From contig NZ_JAHYSR010000004.1 in NCBI RefSeq assembly GCF_019431455.1, positions 96,342 through 160,341 of the forward strand: a stretch of DNA of 64,000 nt, in the 5' to 3' direction. Below the pieces are notes generated by a model. The model did no database searches, was not told the origin of the DNA, and saw only the letters and a list, made by a program, of their open reading frames with translations. Made by a program: the position numbers and the translations under genes. Numbering within the stretch: the stretch's first letter is position 1; every line of letters starts with the position of its first letter. The DNA comes from Paracoccus bogoriensis (GTDB lineage: Bacteria > Pseudomonadota > Alphaproteobacteria > Rhodobacterales > Rhodobacteraceae). Of this stretch, positions 47,987 through 57,141 are shown piece after piece.

Positions 47987-48011
47987 GCCGCGCCCCTTCC
48001 CGGGGCGCGGC
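47987..48011 (+). terminator. Hairpin after the symporter gene
   Basis: GCCGCGCCCC (47987-47996) and GGGGCGCGGC (48002-48011) form a perfect 10-bp stem with a 5-nt loop, 10 nt after the stop. The tail (ATCCCGCATTTCC) has few T, so termination may be partial. Confidence 0.6.
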
Positions 48012-48044
48012 ATCCCGCATTTCCGTCAGCAGGTGGCCCGGCCG

Positions 48045-49853
48045 ATGTCCGATACCGAAGATTTCATCGCCACGGTTCACCCCTATGACGCCCTGCCGCG
48101 GGACGAACTGGCGCGGGTCGCCGGTTCCTTCAGCCGCAGGGATTTTGCCGCCGGCACCGTCATCTACCGGCACGGAGAACCGCTTTCGGGTCTCTACCTG
48201 ATCCGCCATGGCAAGGTCGCGGTGACGGATCGCAATGGCGACAGCGTTTCGCAACTGGGGCCGCGCAATTCGTTCGGCGAACGCGGGCTCTTGCGCGATG
48301 GTGTGGCTGTGACCAGCGCCACGGCCGAGACCGACTGCACCGTGCTGTTGTTGCCGCGCGAGGAATTGCGGCGCCTGATCGCAGAGCATCGGGCGGTGGC
48401 GCGGTTCTTCGACCGGGGACGTGGCGCGGTCGATCGCGGTCCCGAGGTGGCGATGCTGAAGGTGGGCGAGCTGATGTCTGCGCGCGCCCTGTCCTGCCCC
48501 CCCGAGACGCCCATCATCGAGGCCGCGCGGCTGATGCGTGAGGCTCATGCCTCAAGCCTGGGGATCTGCGAGGAGGGTCGCCTGATCGGGCTGGTCACGA
48601 TCCGAGACATGTCGAACCGCGTCGTGGCGGAGGGGCGCGACATGCGCCGTCCGGTGCGCGAGGTGATGACCGAGCGCCCGGTGACGCTGGCGCCGACCGC
48701 ACTTGGCTATGACGTTCTGAACATCATGCTCGAACGCCGCATCAGCCACCTGCCGGTGGTCGAGGATGGCCGCTTCCTGGGCATGATCAGCCAGACCGAC
48801 CTGACGCGGGTTCAGGCCATTTCGGCCTCGGGCCTGATCCGCGAGGTCGCAGGCGCCGAAGGCGTCAGTCAGATGGCCCGCGTGACAGCCCGCATCCCCG
48901 AATTGCTGCTGCAACTGGTCAACGCCCGCCAGCGCCACGAGATCATCACGCGGATGATCACCGACATCGCCGACGCCGTGACGCGCCGCCTGATCGCGCT
49001 GGCCGAGGCGCGGCTGGGGCCTGCGCCGGCGGCCTGGTGCTGGGCCGCCTGCGGCAGTCAGGGGCGGCAGGAACAGACTGGCATCAGCGATCAGGACAAT
49101 TGCCTGATCCTTGCGCCCGGCACCGATCCGGCCCATCCCTGGTTTCGCGACATGGCCCGGCTGGTCAGCGAGGGGCTGGATGCCTGCGGCTACATGTTCT
49201 GCCCCGGCGACATGATGGCGACCAATCCGCGCTGGTGTCAGCCGCTGGATGTCTGGCAGGGCTATTTCCGCGACTGGATCGCCCATCCCTCGCCCGAGGC
49301 GCAGATGCTGTCCTCGGTCATGTTCGACCTGCGCGCCATTGCGGGCGAAGCGACGCTGCTGTCGGAATTGCAGGCCGGAACGCTGGACATGGCCGCGCGC
49401 AATTCGATCTTTGTCGCGCATATGGTGTCGAACGCGCTCAAGCACCGGCCGCCGCTTGGACTGATCGGGGGCTTTGCGACCATCCGCTCGGGCGAGCATC
49501 GCCACCATATCGACATGAAGCATAACGGCGTCGTGCCGGTCGCCGATCTGGCGCGGGTCTATGCGCTGCAAGGCCGGATCGGCGCCGTGAACACCCGCGC
49601 CCGGCTGGAGGATGCCGAGACGCGCGGCATCGTGTCGGCCTCGGGGGGGCGGGATCTTGTCGCGGCCTATGACATGATCCAGACCCTCAGGCTTGAAAAT
49701 CAGGCGCAATTGATCAAGGCCGGGCGCAAGCCCGACAATTATCTGTCGCCTGCGGATCTTCCGGACTTTCAGCGCAGCCATCTGCGCGATGCCTTCGTGG
49801 TGGTCCGGTCGATGCAATCGGCGGTGGGCCACGGAAAGGGAATGCTGGGATGA
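48045..49853 (+). CDS. cNMP-binding / CBS / DUF294 putative nucleotidyltransferase
   Basis: A 602-aa cytoplasmic protein. Domains in order: cyclic-nucleotide-binding domain (FAAGTVIYRHGEPLSGLYLI, FGERGLLRDG), two CBS domains (VGELMSARALSCPPETPIIE, and VREVMTERPVTLAPTALGYD), then DUF294 (WCWAACGSQGRQEQTGISDQ, DNCLILAPGT) and its C-terminal helical domain. DUF294 resembles GlnD-type nucleotidyltransferases. Similar genes follow symporters of this family in many proteobacteria, suggesting second-messenger or adenylate control of acetate use. ATG 48045 is preferred over GTG 48033. Confidence 0.88.
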   Translation: MSDTEDFIATVHPYDALPRDELARVAGSFSRRDFAAGTVIYRHGEPLSGLYLIRHGKVAVTDRNGDSVSQLGPRNSFGERGLLRDGVAVTSATAETDCTVLLLPREELRRLIAEHRAVARFFDRGRGAVDRGPEVAMLKVGELMSARALSCPPETPIIEAARLMREAHASSLGICEEGRLIGLVTIRDMSNRVVAEGRDMRRPVREVMTERPVTLAPTALGYDVLNIMLERRISHLPVVEDGRFLGMISQTDLTRVQAISASGLIREVAGAEGVSQMARVTARIPELLLQLVNARQRHEIITRMITDIADAVTRRLIALAEARLGPAPAAWCWAACGSQGRQEQTGISDQDNCLILAPGTDPAHPWFRDMARLVSEGLDACGYMFCPGDMMATNPRWCQPLDVWQGYFRDWIAHPSPEAQMLSSVMFDLRAIAGEATLLSELQAGTLDMAARNSIFVAHMVSNALKHRPPLGLIGGFATIRSGEHRHHIDMKHNGVVPVADLARVYALQGRIGAVNTRARLEDAETRGIVSASGGRDLVAAYDMIQTLRLENQAQLIKAGRKPDNYLSPADLPDFQRSHLRDAFVVVRSMQSAVGHGKGMLG

Positions 49854-50350
49854 CCGGGATCGGGGCTGATATTCTGGGCGTGATCGCCGTGGGTATCGGG
49901 ATGGCGGCGGTGCTTTATGCGGGGCTGCACGCCGCCCGCAAGGCCGGGCTGAGGCCCGCGCCCTGGCTGATGCCCGCGGGCATCGGCGCGGCGATGGTGT
50001 TCTATTCGGTCTGGACCGATTACGCCTGGCTGCCGCGCGCGCTGGACCGCCTGCCCCCGGGCACGCAGGTGCTGGTGGTGGGCAAGGTCACCCAGATCTG
50101 GGCGCCCTGGACCTATCTGGTGCCCGTCGGCGTGCGCTTCGCGGCGCTGGACCCCTCGGCCGTGACCGAGGGCGAGGACGGTCGGCGCCGCGCCCAGATC
50201 ATGTTGTTCGAGCGGCGCGGCCAGACCGTGGTCGTGCCACAGGAATTCGATTGCGCGGCCGGTCTGATCCGGCCCGCGCGCGGTGACTGGGCGCCCGCGC
50301 CCGGCGACGATCCGGCATTTGCCGCGGTCTGCGGCGGTCAGGGGGGGTGA
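49850..50350 (+). CDS. Small membrane protein of unknown function in the acetate locus
   Basis: A 166-aa protein with two N-terminal spans (DILGVIAVGIGMAAVLYAGL and LMPAGIGAAMVFYSVWTDYA) and a soluble C-terminal part (VRFAALDPSAVTEGEDGRRR, VVVPQEFDCAAGLIRPARGD). I do not recognise a named family. It starts at an ATGA overlap with the DUF294 gene and overlaps the receiver gene by 1 nt, so it belongs to the same operon. Confidence 0.75.
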   Translation: MTGIGADILGVIAVGIGMAAVLYAGLHAARKAGLRPAPWLMPAGIGAAMVFYSVWTDYAWLPRALDRLPPGTQVLVVGKVTQIWAPWTYLVPVGVRFAALDPSAVTEGEDGRRRAQIMLFERRGQTVVVPQEFDCAAGLIRPARGDWAPAPGDDPAFAAVCGGQGG

Positions 50351-50721
50351 TGGCCGAGATTCTGGTGATCGAGGACGAGGACAACATCGCCGTGGCGCTG
50401 GACTTCCTGCTGACGCGGGACGGTCACAGCCATGCGCGGATGGCGACCGGGGCGGGGGCGGTGGCGCGTATTCGCGAGATGCATCCCGATCTGGTCCTTC
50501 TGGACGTGATGCTGCCCGATGTGTCAGGCTATCAGATCGTGCAGGACGTGCGCGCCGATCCGGCTCTGGCCGATGTCCGGGTGCTGATGATGACAGCGCG
50601 CGGCTCGGTGGTGGAACGGCGCAAGGGCCTGGCCCTTGGCGCGGATGGGTTCATCGCCAAACCTTTCGAACTGGCCGAGCTGCGCTCGGAAATGGCGCGG
50701 CTGCTCGACAAGCCATGCTAG
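50350..50721 (+). CDS. Stand-alone response-regulator receiver domain
   Basis: A 123-aa CheY-type protein with only a REC domain: acidic pocket ILVIEDEDN, phospho-acceptor Asp in LVLLDVMLPDVSGYQ, switch Thr in VLMMTARGS and Lys in GFIAKPFELAEL. It has no output domain. TGATG links it to the previous gene, and it overlaps the next gene by 7 nt, so it is almost certainly the partner of the PAS-exonuclease protein. Confidence 0.9.
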   Translation: MAEILVIEDEDNIAVALDFLLTRDGHSHARMATGAGAVARIREMHPDLVLLDVMLPDVSGYQIVQDVRADPALADVRVLMMTARGSVVERRKGLALGADGFIAKPFELAELRSEMARLLDKPC

Positions 50722-52694
50722 GCGCGCTGTCGCTGCGGCTGCGGGTTCTGCTGATGTTTGCGGGGCTTGCAGCGGGGGCCATGGCGCTGCTGATGGCGGC
50801 GCTGGGGCTGGCCCATGCCCGGCTGGCGGCACAGGGCGTGGAGCCGGCGCAGATGCTGGACGGGCTGATCCTGGCGGGGCTGGTCGCGGGCTTCGGGATG
50901 CTGGGGGGCATCACCGGGCTGTGGTATCTGTTCGACCGCCACATGGCCCGCCCGATCGAGACGCTGGCGGGAAGCCTGCGAACCGGGCAGGCGCCCGATC
51001 TGACCGAGACGCGCCATCTCGCCGATCTGGGCCCCGCCGCGCGCGAGGCGGCGCAGGCGCGGGCGGCCTCGGCCAAGGCTCTGGCCGAGGCGATCCAGGA
51101 CCATGCCGCCGATCTGGCGCGCGAAAAGGCCGCGCTGGAATCCATCCTTGCCGATTTCGGCGCGGGCGCGGTCATCACCGACCGTCAGGGGCGGGTGCTG
51201 TTCTACAACGCCTCGGCCGCGCGGTTGCTGCCGGGGCTGGCGCTGGACAGGCCGCTGGACCGCCATTTGCGCCGCGGCGCGCTGGATGCCGCCGAGGCAC
51301 GGCTGGACGCGGGGGCGGCCGCGACCGATCTGATCTGCCTGACGGCCGAGGGCGCACGCCTCTCGGGCCGGATGCGGCGGGTCGATGACGGCACGCTGCT
51401 GATCCTGCGCGACCGGCCCGCAGAACGCCCCGCCCCGCGCGGCACGCTGGAAATGCTGCGCCGTCATGCCGCAACGCTGGTCCCGATGCTGGACGCGCTG
51501 GACGGGCCGATCCCGCCTGACCTGGCGCGCGCGATCCGCGACGAGGGGCAGGGGCTGGCGCTGGCGACCCGCCAGCTGTCCGAGATCCTTGCGGGCGATG
51601 CGCCGGGCGGCGTTGCGGGGCTGGATGAACTGGGCGCGGGTATTGCCTTGATGCCCGATCTGCCGCGCCTGCGCTTTCAGGCCGAGGCGGGGCCGGTCAA
51701 CGCGCTTCTGCGCGACCTCGACGCGCGGCTGCGGGCGATGGGCCTGACGCCCAGTCTGGGGGTGCAACCCGCCGAGGCGGGAGAGGCGGGGCTGATCCTC
51801 GAATGGCAGGGCGCGCCTCTTGGCATGGACATGCTGGAAGGCTGGCTGGCCGAAGCGCCCGATCCGGGTCAGCCCGACCTGTCGGGGGCCGAGATCCTGG
51901 CCAGCCACGGCACCGGCATCTGGCCCGAAGGCGGGCAGGGGCTGGCGCGTCTGGTCCTGCCGTTGCGGCTGGCGGACTTGCGCGACGAAGATTCGGGCGT
52001 GACCTACGATTTCGCGCTGGCAACGCGGGGCGTGGCCTCGAGCCGGCTGTCCGACCTGACCTGCGTGGTCTTCGACACCGAGACCACCGGGCTGACCGAC
52101 AATGACCGTATCGTGCAGATCGCGGGCCTCAGGATCGCGCGCGGGCGCCTGACCGGGGAACGCTTCGAGACGCTGGTTCATCCGGGCCGCCCGATTCCCC
52201 CGGCCTCGACCGCGATCCACGGCATCACCGATGCGATGGTGGCCGATGCGCCCGACATGAGCACCGCGCTGACCGCATTCCACCACTTCGCCGAGGGCGC
52301 GGTGCTGATCGCGCATAACGCGCCCTTCGACATGGGCTTCCTGCGCCGGGCCGCGCCCGAGACGGGGGCGCATTTCGACAACCGCGTGCTGGATACGGTG
52401 CTGCTGTCGGCGATGGTCTGGGGGCAATCGGCGACCCATTCGCTGGATGCGCTGACCGAAAGGCTGGGCATCACCATCCCGCCCGAGGATCGCCACACCG
52501 CGATGGGCGACGCGATCGCCACGGCCGAGGCTTTCCTGCGCCTGATCCCGGCGCTGGAGGCCAAGGGGATCGAACGCTTCGAGCAGGCTGTGGCCGAAGG
52601 CCGACGCTATCGCCGTCTGATTGGCGATGCCAACAGCCCGGCCACGCTGGAGGCGGCGGGCCGGGATCAGGCCGACTGCCGTTCGACCTCCTGA
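50715..52694 (+). CDS. Membrane PAS / degenerate kinase protein fused to DnaQ-type exonuclease
   Basis: A 659-aa fusion. Two N-terminal spans (about residues 8-35 and 48-72), a short HAMP-like linker (DRHMARPIETLAGSL), a PAS-like domain (ILADFGAGAVITDRQGRVLF, about 138-175), and a kinase-like core. The core ends in ILASHGTGIWPEGGQGLARL, as HATPase domains do, but I see no H-box or DxGxG motif. The C-terminal DEDD exonuclease is intact: VVFDTETTGL (about 450), IAHNAPFDMGFL (about 533) and HTAMGDAIATAEAF (about 593). It overlaps the receiver gene by 7 nt. The sensory half may control the nuclease. Its 3' end overlaps the convergent J-domain gene by 28 bp. Confidence 0.85.
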   Translation: MLGALSLRLRVLLMFAGLAAGAMALLMAALGLAHARLAAQGVEPAQMLDGLILAGLVAGFGMLGGITGLWYLFDRHMARPIETLAGSLRTGQAPDLTETRHLADLGPAAREAAQARAASAKALAEAIQDHAADLAREKAALESILADFGAGAVITDRQGRVLFYNASAARLLPGLALDRPLDRHLRRGALDAAEARLDAGAAATDLICLTAEGARLSGRMRRVDDGTLLILRDRPAERPAPRGTLEMLRRHAATLVPMLDALDGPIPPDLARAIRDEGQGLALATRQLSEILAGDAPGGVAGLDELGAGIALMPDLPRLRFQAEAGPVNALLRDLDARLRAMGLTPSLGVQPAEAGEAGLILEWQGAPLGMDMLEGWLAEAPDPGQPDLSGAEILASHGTGIWPEGGQGLARLVLPLRLADLRDEDSGVTYDFALATRGVASSRLSDLTCVVFDTETTGLTDNDRIVQIAGLRIARGRLTGERFETLVHPGRPIPPASTAIHGITDAMVADAPDMSTALTAFHHFAEGAVLIAHNAPFDMGFLRRAAPETGAHFDNRVLDTVLLSAMVWGQSATHSLDALTERLGITIPPEDRHTAMGDAIATAEAFLRLIPALEAKGIERFEQAVAEGRRYRRLIGDANSPATLEAAGRDQADCRSTS

Positions 52695-53407
52695 CGCATG
52701 GCGCGAAACTTGTCCCAAGCCTCGTTCAGGCGGCGGGTGCGGGCCTCGGCCAGCCGGATCGCCTCGGGCGGCAGGCCGCGCGCGATGGCGCGGTCGGGAT
52801 GAGCCTCGCGGATGAGCTGGCGCCAACGCTTGCGCGCCTCGGGCAGGGGCGTGTCGATGGCGATGCCCAGGATCTCGCAGGGGGGGCAACCGGCCTGAGG
52901 GTCGTGACGGGCGCGGATCTCGGCCAGGCGCTGTGCGGGGATGCCGAAGATGCGCGCGACCTCGTCGAGGAAGGCGATCTCGGCCTGATGCAGCGCGCCA
53001 TCTGCAACGGCAATGATGAAGAGGCCCTCGATCACGTCCTCCAGCACCGGATCGCCGGGCGAGAACATCCGCGCGATCTTGCGGGCCCAGGCATCAAAGC
53101 CCGCCACATCCTGCCGCGCCAGATCGAAAACGCGCGCGGCGTTCTTTTCCTCGGCGCGCGGGATGATGAAGACGCGCCGGAAGGCCGCCACCTCGGACCG
53201 CGCGACGGTGCCGTCGGCCTTGGCCAGCTTCGCGCCAAGCGCGATCACCGCGATGGTGAACGCGACCGAGCGTTCGCGCGGCGTCGCGGGGCGGCTTGTC
53301 CACAGAAACGCGACCACGCGATCCGCAATCCGCTGCCAGAAGCTGCGGGGCGCGGGAAGGGCGGGGCAGGGACCGTCACAGGTCAGGGGGTTGTCGCAAC
53401 ATTCCAT
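52667..53407 (-). CDS. DjlA-like TerB plus J-domain co-chaperone
   Basis: A 246-aa protein with a Cys-rich N-terminus (MECCDNPLTCDGPC), a short hydrophobic segment (IADRVVAFLW), a TerB-like helical domain (AFTIAVIALGAKLAKADGTV, IIAVADGALHQAEIAFLDEV) and a C-terminal J domain with the essential HPD in LIREAHPDRAIARG. It probably recruits DnaK. The order matches DjlA but without a clear long membrane anchor. It overlaps the end of the exonuclease fusion gene. Confidence 0.82.
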   Translation of the reverse strand: MECCDNPLTCDGPCPALPAPRSFWQRIADRVVAFLWTSRPATPRERSVAFTIAVIALGAKLAKADGTVARSEVAAFRRVFIIPRAEEKNAARVFDLARQDVAGFDAWARKIARMFSPGDPVLEDVIEGLFIIAVADGALHQAEIAFLDEVARIFGIPAQRLAEIRARHDPQAGCPPCEILGIAIDTPLPEARKRWRQLIREAHPDRAIARGLPPEAIRLAEARTRRLNEAWDKFRAMRQEVERQSA

Positions 53408-53473
53408 ATCGCCATGTTAGCGCCCCTTGCCGCGCTGCGATAGAGGCGCGATGTCACCGTGCCTGCCCCTGCG

Positions 53474-53974
53474 TCAGGCCGCCGCGACCAGATCCTTGCC
53501 CATCAGCACAAGGTCATGGAACTGCCCGAATTTCCAGCCCGCCGCCGGGATGCGGCCCCATTCGCGGTAGCCCGCAGCCGCGTGAAAGGCCAGCGAGCCG
53601 GTATTCGAGCCGGTAATGCCCCCGATCATCAGCCGATGACCGGCGGCGCGGGCGTGATCCTCGATGGCGGCCAGCAGAATGCGGCCAAGCCCCTTGCCGC
53701 GCGCCTCGGGGGCCAGATGGATCGTGTGCTCCATGCTGTGGGCATAGCCCGCGCCGCCCCGGAACTGGCCATAGGTGGCGAAACCGATGACCCGCCCCGC
53801 ATCCTCGGCCAGAAGAAAGGCGAGGCCGGTGCTGGCGCGATCGGCGATGATCGCGGCAATCTCGGCCTCGCTGCGTTCGGTCGGCCAGAAGGTGATTGCG
53901 GTGTCGCGGATGATCGGGTTCCAGATCGCGCCGACCGCGCCTGCATCATCGGGACGGGCGGCGCGCAGCATCAT
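53474..53974 (-). CDS. GNAT N-acetyltransferase (phosphinothricin acetyltransferase-like)
   Basis: A 166-aa acetyltransferase. The acetyl-CoA loop is [18 protein letters not shown], with the earlier [17 protein letters not shown] and the late [17 protein letters not shown]. The N-terminus [20 protein letters not shown] is like Pat/Bar proteins, which acetylate amino-acid-like substrates. It is coupled to trpA by an ATGA overlap. Substrate unknown. Confidence 0.85.
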   Translation of the reverse strand: MMLRAARPDDAGAVGAIWNPIIRDTAITFWPTERSEAEIAAIIADRASTGLAFLLAEDAGRVIGFATYGQFRGGAGYAHSMEHTIHLAPEARGKGLGRILLAAIEDHARAAGHRLMIGGITGSNTGSLAFHAAAGYREWGRIPAAGWKFGQFHDLVLMGKDLVAAA

Positions 53975-54768
53975 CCGCGATGCGCGCCTTCGGCCAGCGC
54001 CGCGACGAAGTCCAGGATCTCAGGCACGGGCCGTCCCTCGCCGATCAGCTTGACGATGGCGCTGCCCACGACGCAGCCATCCGCGACCGAGGCGATGGCC
54101 TGCGCCGCGTCCGGCGTCGAGATGCCGAAGCCCACGACCACGGGCAGCCCGGCCGCGGCGCGAATGCGGGCGACTTCGGGGGCGACCTCGGCGGCGTTCG
54201 CAGCCGGCCCGCCGGTGATGCCCGTGACGCTGACATAATAGACAAAGCCCGACGTGTTGCGCACCACGGCGGGCAGCCGGCGGTCATCGGTCGTGGGTGT
54301 CGCCAGCCGGATGAAGTTCAGCCCCGCGCGGGCGGCGGGCAGGCACAGTTCGTCATCCTCTTCGGGGGGCAGGTCCACGACGATGAGGCCGTCGATCCCG
54401 GCCTCGACCGCCTCGGCCAGAAAGCCCTCGACCCCGCCGGGGCGGGCATAGATCGGGTTGTAATAGCCCATCAGCACGATGGGCGTCGTGTCGTCATCCT
54501 TGCGGAAGGCGCGCACCATATCCAGCGTGCGCGAGACGCTGCCGCCCGCCGCCAGCGCCCGCTGACCCGCCGCCTGGATCGTGGGACCATCGGCCATCGG
54601 ATCGGTGAAGGGCATACCCAGTTCAATGACATCGACACCGGCGCCGGGCAGGCCGCGCATGATCCGAAGCGCCGTGTCCTGATCGGGGTCGGTCGCCATC
54701 ATGTAGGCGACGAACGCTTTTTTTCCCTGCGCTTTCAGAGTCTCGAAACGCGTGTCGATTCTGGTCAT
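53971..54768 (-). CDS. trpA: Tryptophan synthase alpha subunit
   Basis: A 265-aa TIM barrel cleaving indole-3-glycerol phosphate. The catalytic Glu is in [11 protein letters not shown] and the catalytic Asp in [14 protein letters not shown]. Further motifs are [27 protein letters not shown] and [13 protein letters not shown]. No trpB lies next to it. The start at 54768 gives [20 protein letters not shown] as in homologues. Confidence 0.95.
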   Translation of the reverse strand: MTRIDTRFETLKAQGKKAFVAYMMATDPDQDTALRIMRGLPGAGVDVIELGMPFTDPMADGPTIQAAGQRALAAGGSVSRTLDMVRAFRKDDDTTPIVLMGYYNPIYARPGGVEGFLAEAVEAGIDGLIVVDLPPEEDDELCLPAARAGLNFIRLATPTTDDRRLPAVVRNTSGFVYYVSVTGITGGPAANAAEVAPEVARIRAAAGLPVVVGFGISTPDAAQAIASVADGCVVGSAIVKLIGEGRPVPEILDFVAALAEGAHRG

Positions 54769-54902
54769 CACCGCCCTCGTCTGGCCTTTTGCGCCAGCAC
54801 TAGCCGCCTTGGCCGCGCAGCGCAATGCGCGCAGGCTGGACTTGGCCGCGCGAGGCGCGTAACAGACGCGCTGATTTCAGGCTTTGGAAAAGGGGCGCGC
54901 AG

Positions 54903-56000
54903 ATGGGCTTTCGCATGGGGATCGTCGGGCTGCCGAATGTCGGCAAGTCCACGCTGTTCAACGCGCTGACGCGCACCGCCGCAGCCCAGGCCGCGAATTT
55001 CCCCTTTTGCACGATCGAGCCGAATGTGGGCGAGGTCGCCGTGCCCGATCCGCGTCTGGACCGTCTGGCCGCCATCGCGGGCAGCAAGCAGATCATCCCG
55101 ACCCGCATCACCTTTGTCGATATCGCGGGCCTGGTGAAGGGCGCCAGCAAGGGCGAGGGCCTGGGCAACCAGTTTCTGGCCAATATCCGCGAGGTTGACG
55201 CCATCGCCCATGTGCTGCGCTGCTTCGAGGATGGCGACATCACCCATGTCGAGGGCCGCGTCGATGCGCTGGCCGATGCCGAAGTGATCGAGACCGAGCT
55301 GATGATCGCCGACATGGAATCGATCGAGCGGCGCCTGGCCAATCTGGCGCGCAAGCTGAAGGGCGGCGACAAGGATGCCGCCCAGCAGGAGGCGCTGTTG
55401 AAACGCGCGCTGGCCGCGCTGGAGGATGGCCGCCCGGCCCGCACCGTCGAGGTGGCCGAGGATGACCGCAAGGCCTGGAACATGCTGCAATTGCTGACGG
55501 CCAAGCCGGTGCTCTATGTCTGCAATGTCGCCGAATCCGATGCGGCGCAGGGCAACGCCATGTCCGAGAGGGTCCGCGAGATGGCCGAGGCACAGGGTGC
55601 GGGCCATGTCGTCATCTCGGCCCGGATCGAGGAAGAGATCAGCCAGCTTGACGCCGATGAAGCGCAGATGTTCCTGTCCGAGATGGGGCTAAAGGAGCCA
55701 GGGCTGGACCGGCTGATCCGAGCAGGCTACAGCCTTCTGGGCCTTCAGACCTATTTCACCGTTGGCCCCAAGGAGGCACGCGCCTGGACGATCAGACGCG
55801 GCACGCTGGCCCCTCAGGCCGCCGGCGTGATCCACGGCGATTTCGAACGCGGCTTCATTCGGGCCGAGACCATTGCCTATGACGATTACATCGCCGGCCA
55901 TGGCGAGGCCGGCGCCCGCGAGGCCGGCAAGCTGCGCGTCGAGGGCAAGAATTACGAGGTGAAGGACGGCGACATCCTGCACTTCCTCTTCAACGCCTGA
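54903..56000 (+). CDS. ychF: Redox-regulated ATPase YchF (Obg-family)
   Basis: A 365-aa P-loop protein of the translation-associated Obg group, which prefers ATP. Motifs: GIVGLPNVGKSTLFNALT (G1), DIAGLVKGASKGEGLGNQF (G3), VLYVCNVAESD (the NKxD site is changed, as in YchF), and the C-terminal TGS domain (AARAWTIRRG-like and ILHFLFNA). It is divergent from trpA with a 134-nt gap. Confidence 0.95.
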   Translation: MGFRMGIVGLPNVGKSTLFNALTRTAAAQAANFPFCTIEPNVGEVAVPDPRLDRLAAIAGSKQIIPTRITFVDIAGLVKGASKGEGLGNQFLANIREVDAIAHVLRCFEDGDITHVEGRVDALADAEVIETELMIADMESIERRLANLARKLKGGDKDAAQQEALLKRALAALEDGRPARTVEVAEDDRKAWNMLQLLTAKPVLYVCNVAESDAAQGNAMSERVREMAEAQGAGHVVISARIEEEISQLDADEAQMFLSEMGLKEPGLDRLIRAGYSLLGLQTYFTVGPKEARAWTIRRGTLAPQAAGVIHGDFERGFIRAETIAYDDYIAGHGEAGAREAGKLRVEGKNYEVKDGDILHFLFNA

Positions 56001-56139
56001 TTGCACGACCCGCCAGCCGTGAATCGGTGGAGGACGCCGCTGCCTGTCCCGCCCGGTCCTTGCCCAAAGACCGGTCTTGCGGCGCTGTCATTAACCTTCC
56101 ACGATTCCGTCATCCGGGGTTATGCGACGAGAATGGAAA

Positions 56140-56171
56140 AGGCCGCAGCCAACATCGCTGCGGCCTCTTTT
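56140..56171 (+). terminator. Strong terminator 140 nt downstream of ychF
   Basis: AGGCCGCAGC (56140-56149) and GCTGCGGCCT (56157-56166) form a perfect 10-bp stem with a 7-nt loop, followed by CTTTT. It could end the ychF transcript or a short RNA. 56001-56139 holds no gene I can support. Confidence 0.75.
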
Positions 56172-56315
56172 GCAGTTATCCTGCACGGTCTCCCTGCCGG
56201 ACTGGCCGGTCATCATTGATCTCAACGCTAATCGCGCCGCGCTCTCGCGTCAACATCCGATGACGCCGTTTCGCGGTTGCGACGCAAGGCAAGGAGCGTC
56301 TGGCCCGCTGATTGG

Positions 56316-56415
56316 AAAAAGGCCGCGCCCGAAGGCGCGGCAGTCCAACAGGGAGGAAGGTTCGAGGCAAGCACGCAACCCCGAACGGCTCAACCATGAC
56401 ATGAACAGGTTAAGG
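56316..56415 (-). ncRNA. Candidate small RNA with own terminator and anti-SD motif
   Basis: On the minus strand, about 100 nt end in a perfect terminator: GCCGCGCC-TTCG-GGCGCGGC (56341-56322) followed by TTTTT (56320-56316). Upstream is an unpaired TTCCTCCCT, complementary to Shine-Dalgarno sequences. Before that is a stem between GGTTGAG (about 56396-56390) and CTCGAACC (56365-56358). The 5' end is a guess from a GATAAG -10-like motif near 56423. The pattern recalls the CUYCC-rich sRNAs of Rhodobacter. A plain terminator of a decayed gene is the alternative. Confidence 0.38.
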
Positions 56416-56610
56416 CTGTCTTATCATGGCGCGCGTTGCGTAAGGGCTTGCAGAAAATTGCCGCTGAATGGGGTCGTGATGCGATCCGTGCTGATCCTGA
56501 GGCGGGGCTGATTCCTGGCGGAGACTGCGGCCAGGATCGCTGCCCGGGATGCTGCTGAGCAAAGCCAACCGCCGGGGTCTTGTGCGGGCGCGGCCGGCAC
56601 CGGCGAGGCG

Positions 56611-57110
56611 ATGACGTTGCGGAGACCGGCAGAAAGCCTGTCCCTGACCGGCGCGCCGGTCTTTCTGGCCGACATGAAGGGCAATCCGGCCCGGAAGATC
56701 GGCATGGCACTGCGTTATCAATCCGTGCCGGCCGTCTTCCGATCAGACCTGAGGGGCGAAAGCAGCCATCCGGTCCGCAGCATCCCGGTCAAGCTGGAGC
56801 CGCCGCTTCTGCCGCGCCTGCCGGGATGGACGGCGGTACGGGCGGGAGTGCTGAACATCGCCTTTCGCCTGGCCGACAAAGGCGGGCTGCCGCTGACGGG
56901 TCTGAAGGATCTGCACGCCATGCTGACCTGGCTGGGGCGGAACGCTCTCGACCTGCCGTTGTGGCACGAGAATATCAGCGGGTTCAGCACAGGCGCGTTC
57001 CAGCGGGCGCAGGCGCGAGGGTGTAATGGTGCAGCGACAGTATCGCCGAGACCTTCGGCAAGGGCCTTGCCCGCCGCTTGGCATCAAGGGCGGGCGCTGG
57101 TGCGCGCCAT
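56611..57110 (+). pseudogene. Decayed IS5-like transposase remnant
   Basis: The frame from 56611 has segments that recall the N-terminus of IS5-family transposases: a VFRSDL-like stretch, then GLPLTGLKDLHAMLTWLGRN and LDLPLWHENISGFSTGAFQR in place of the usual Leu-rich and D-x-S-T-L-x-R-R motifs. After about 57026 similarity moves to another frame (GIKGGRWCAPS-like, from about 57070), implying a frameshift. No catalytic triad or terminal repeats were found. The remaining part of 56416-57141 shows nothing else I can support. This call is weak and based on remembered family pattern. Confidence 0.35.
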
Positions 57111-57141
57111 CTTGCGCTCGTTGAGGCGGGTCGCTGAGGGG

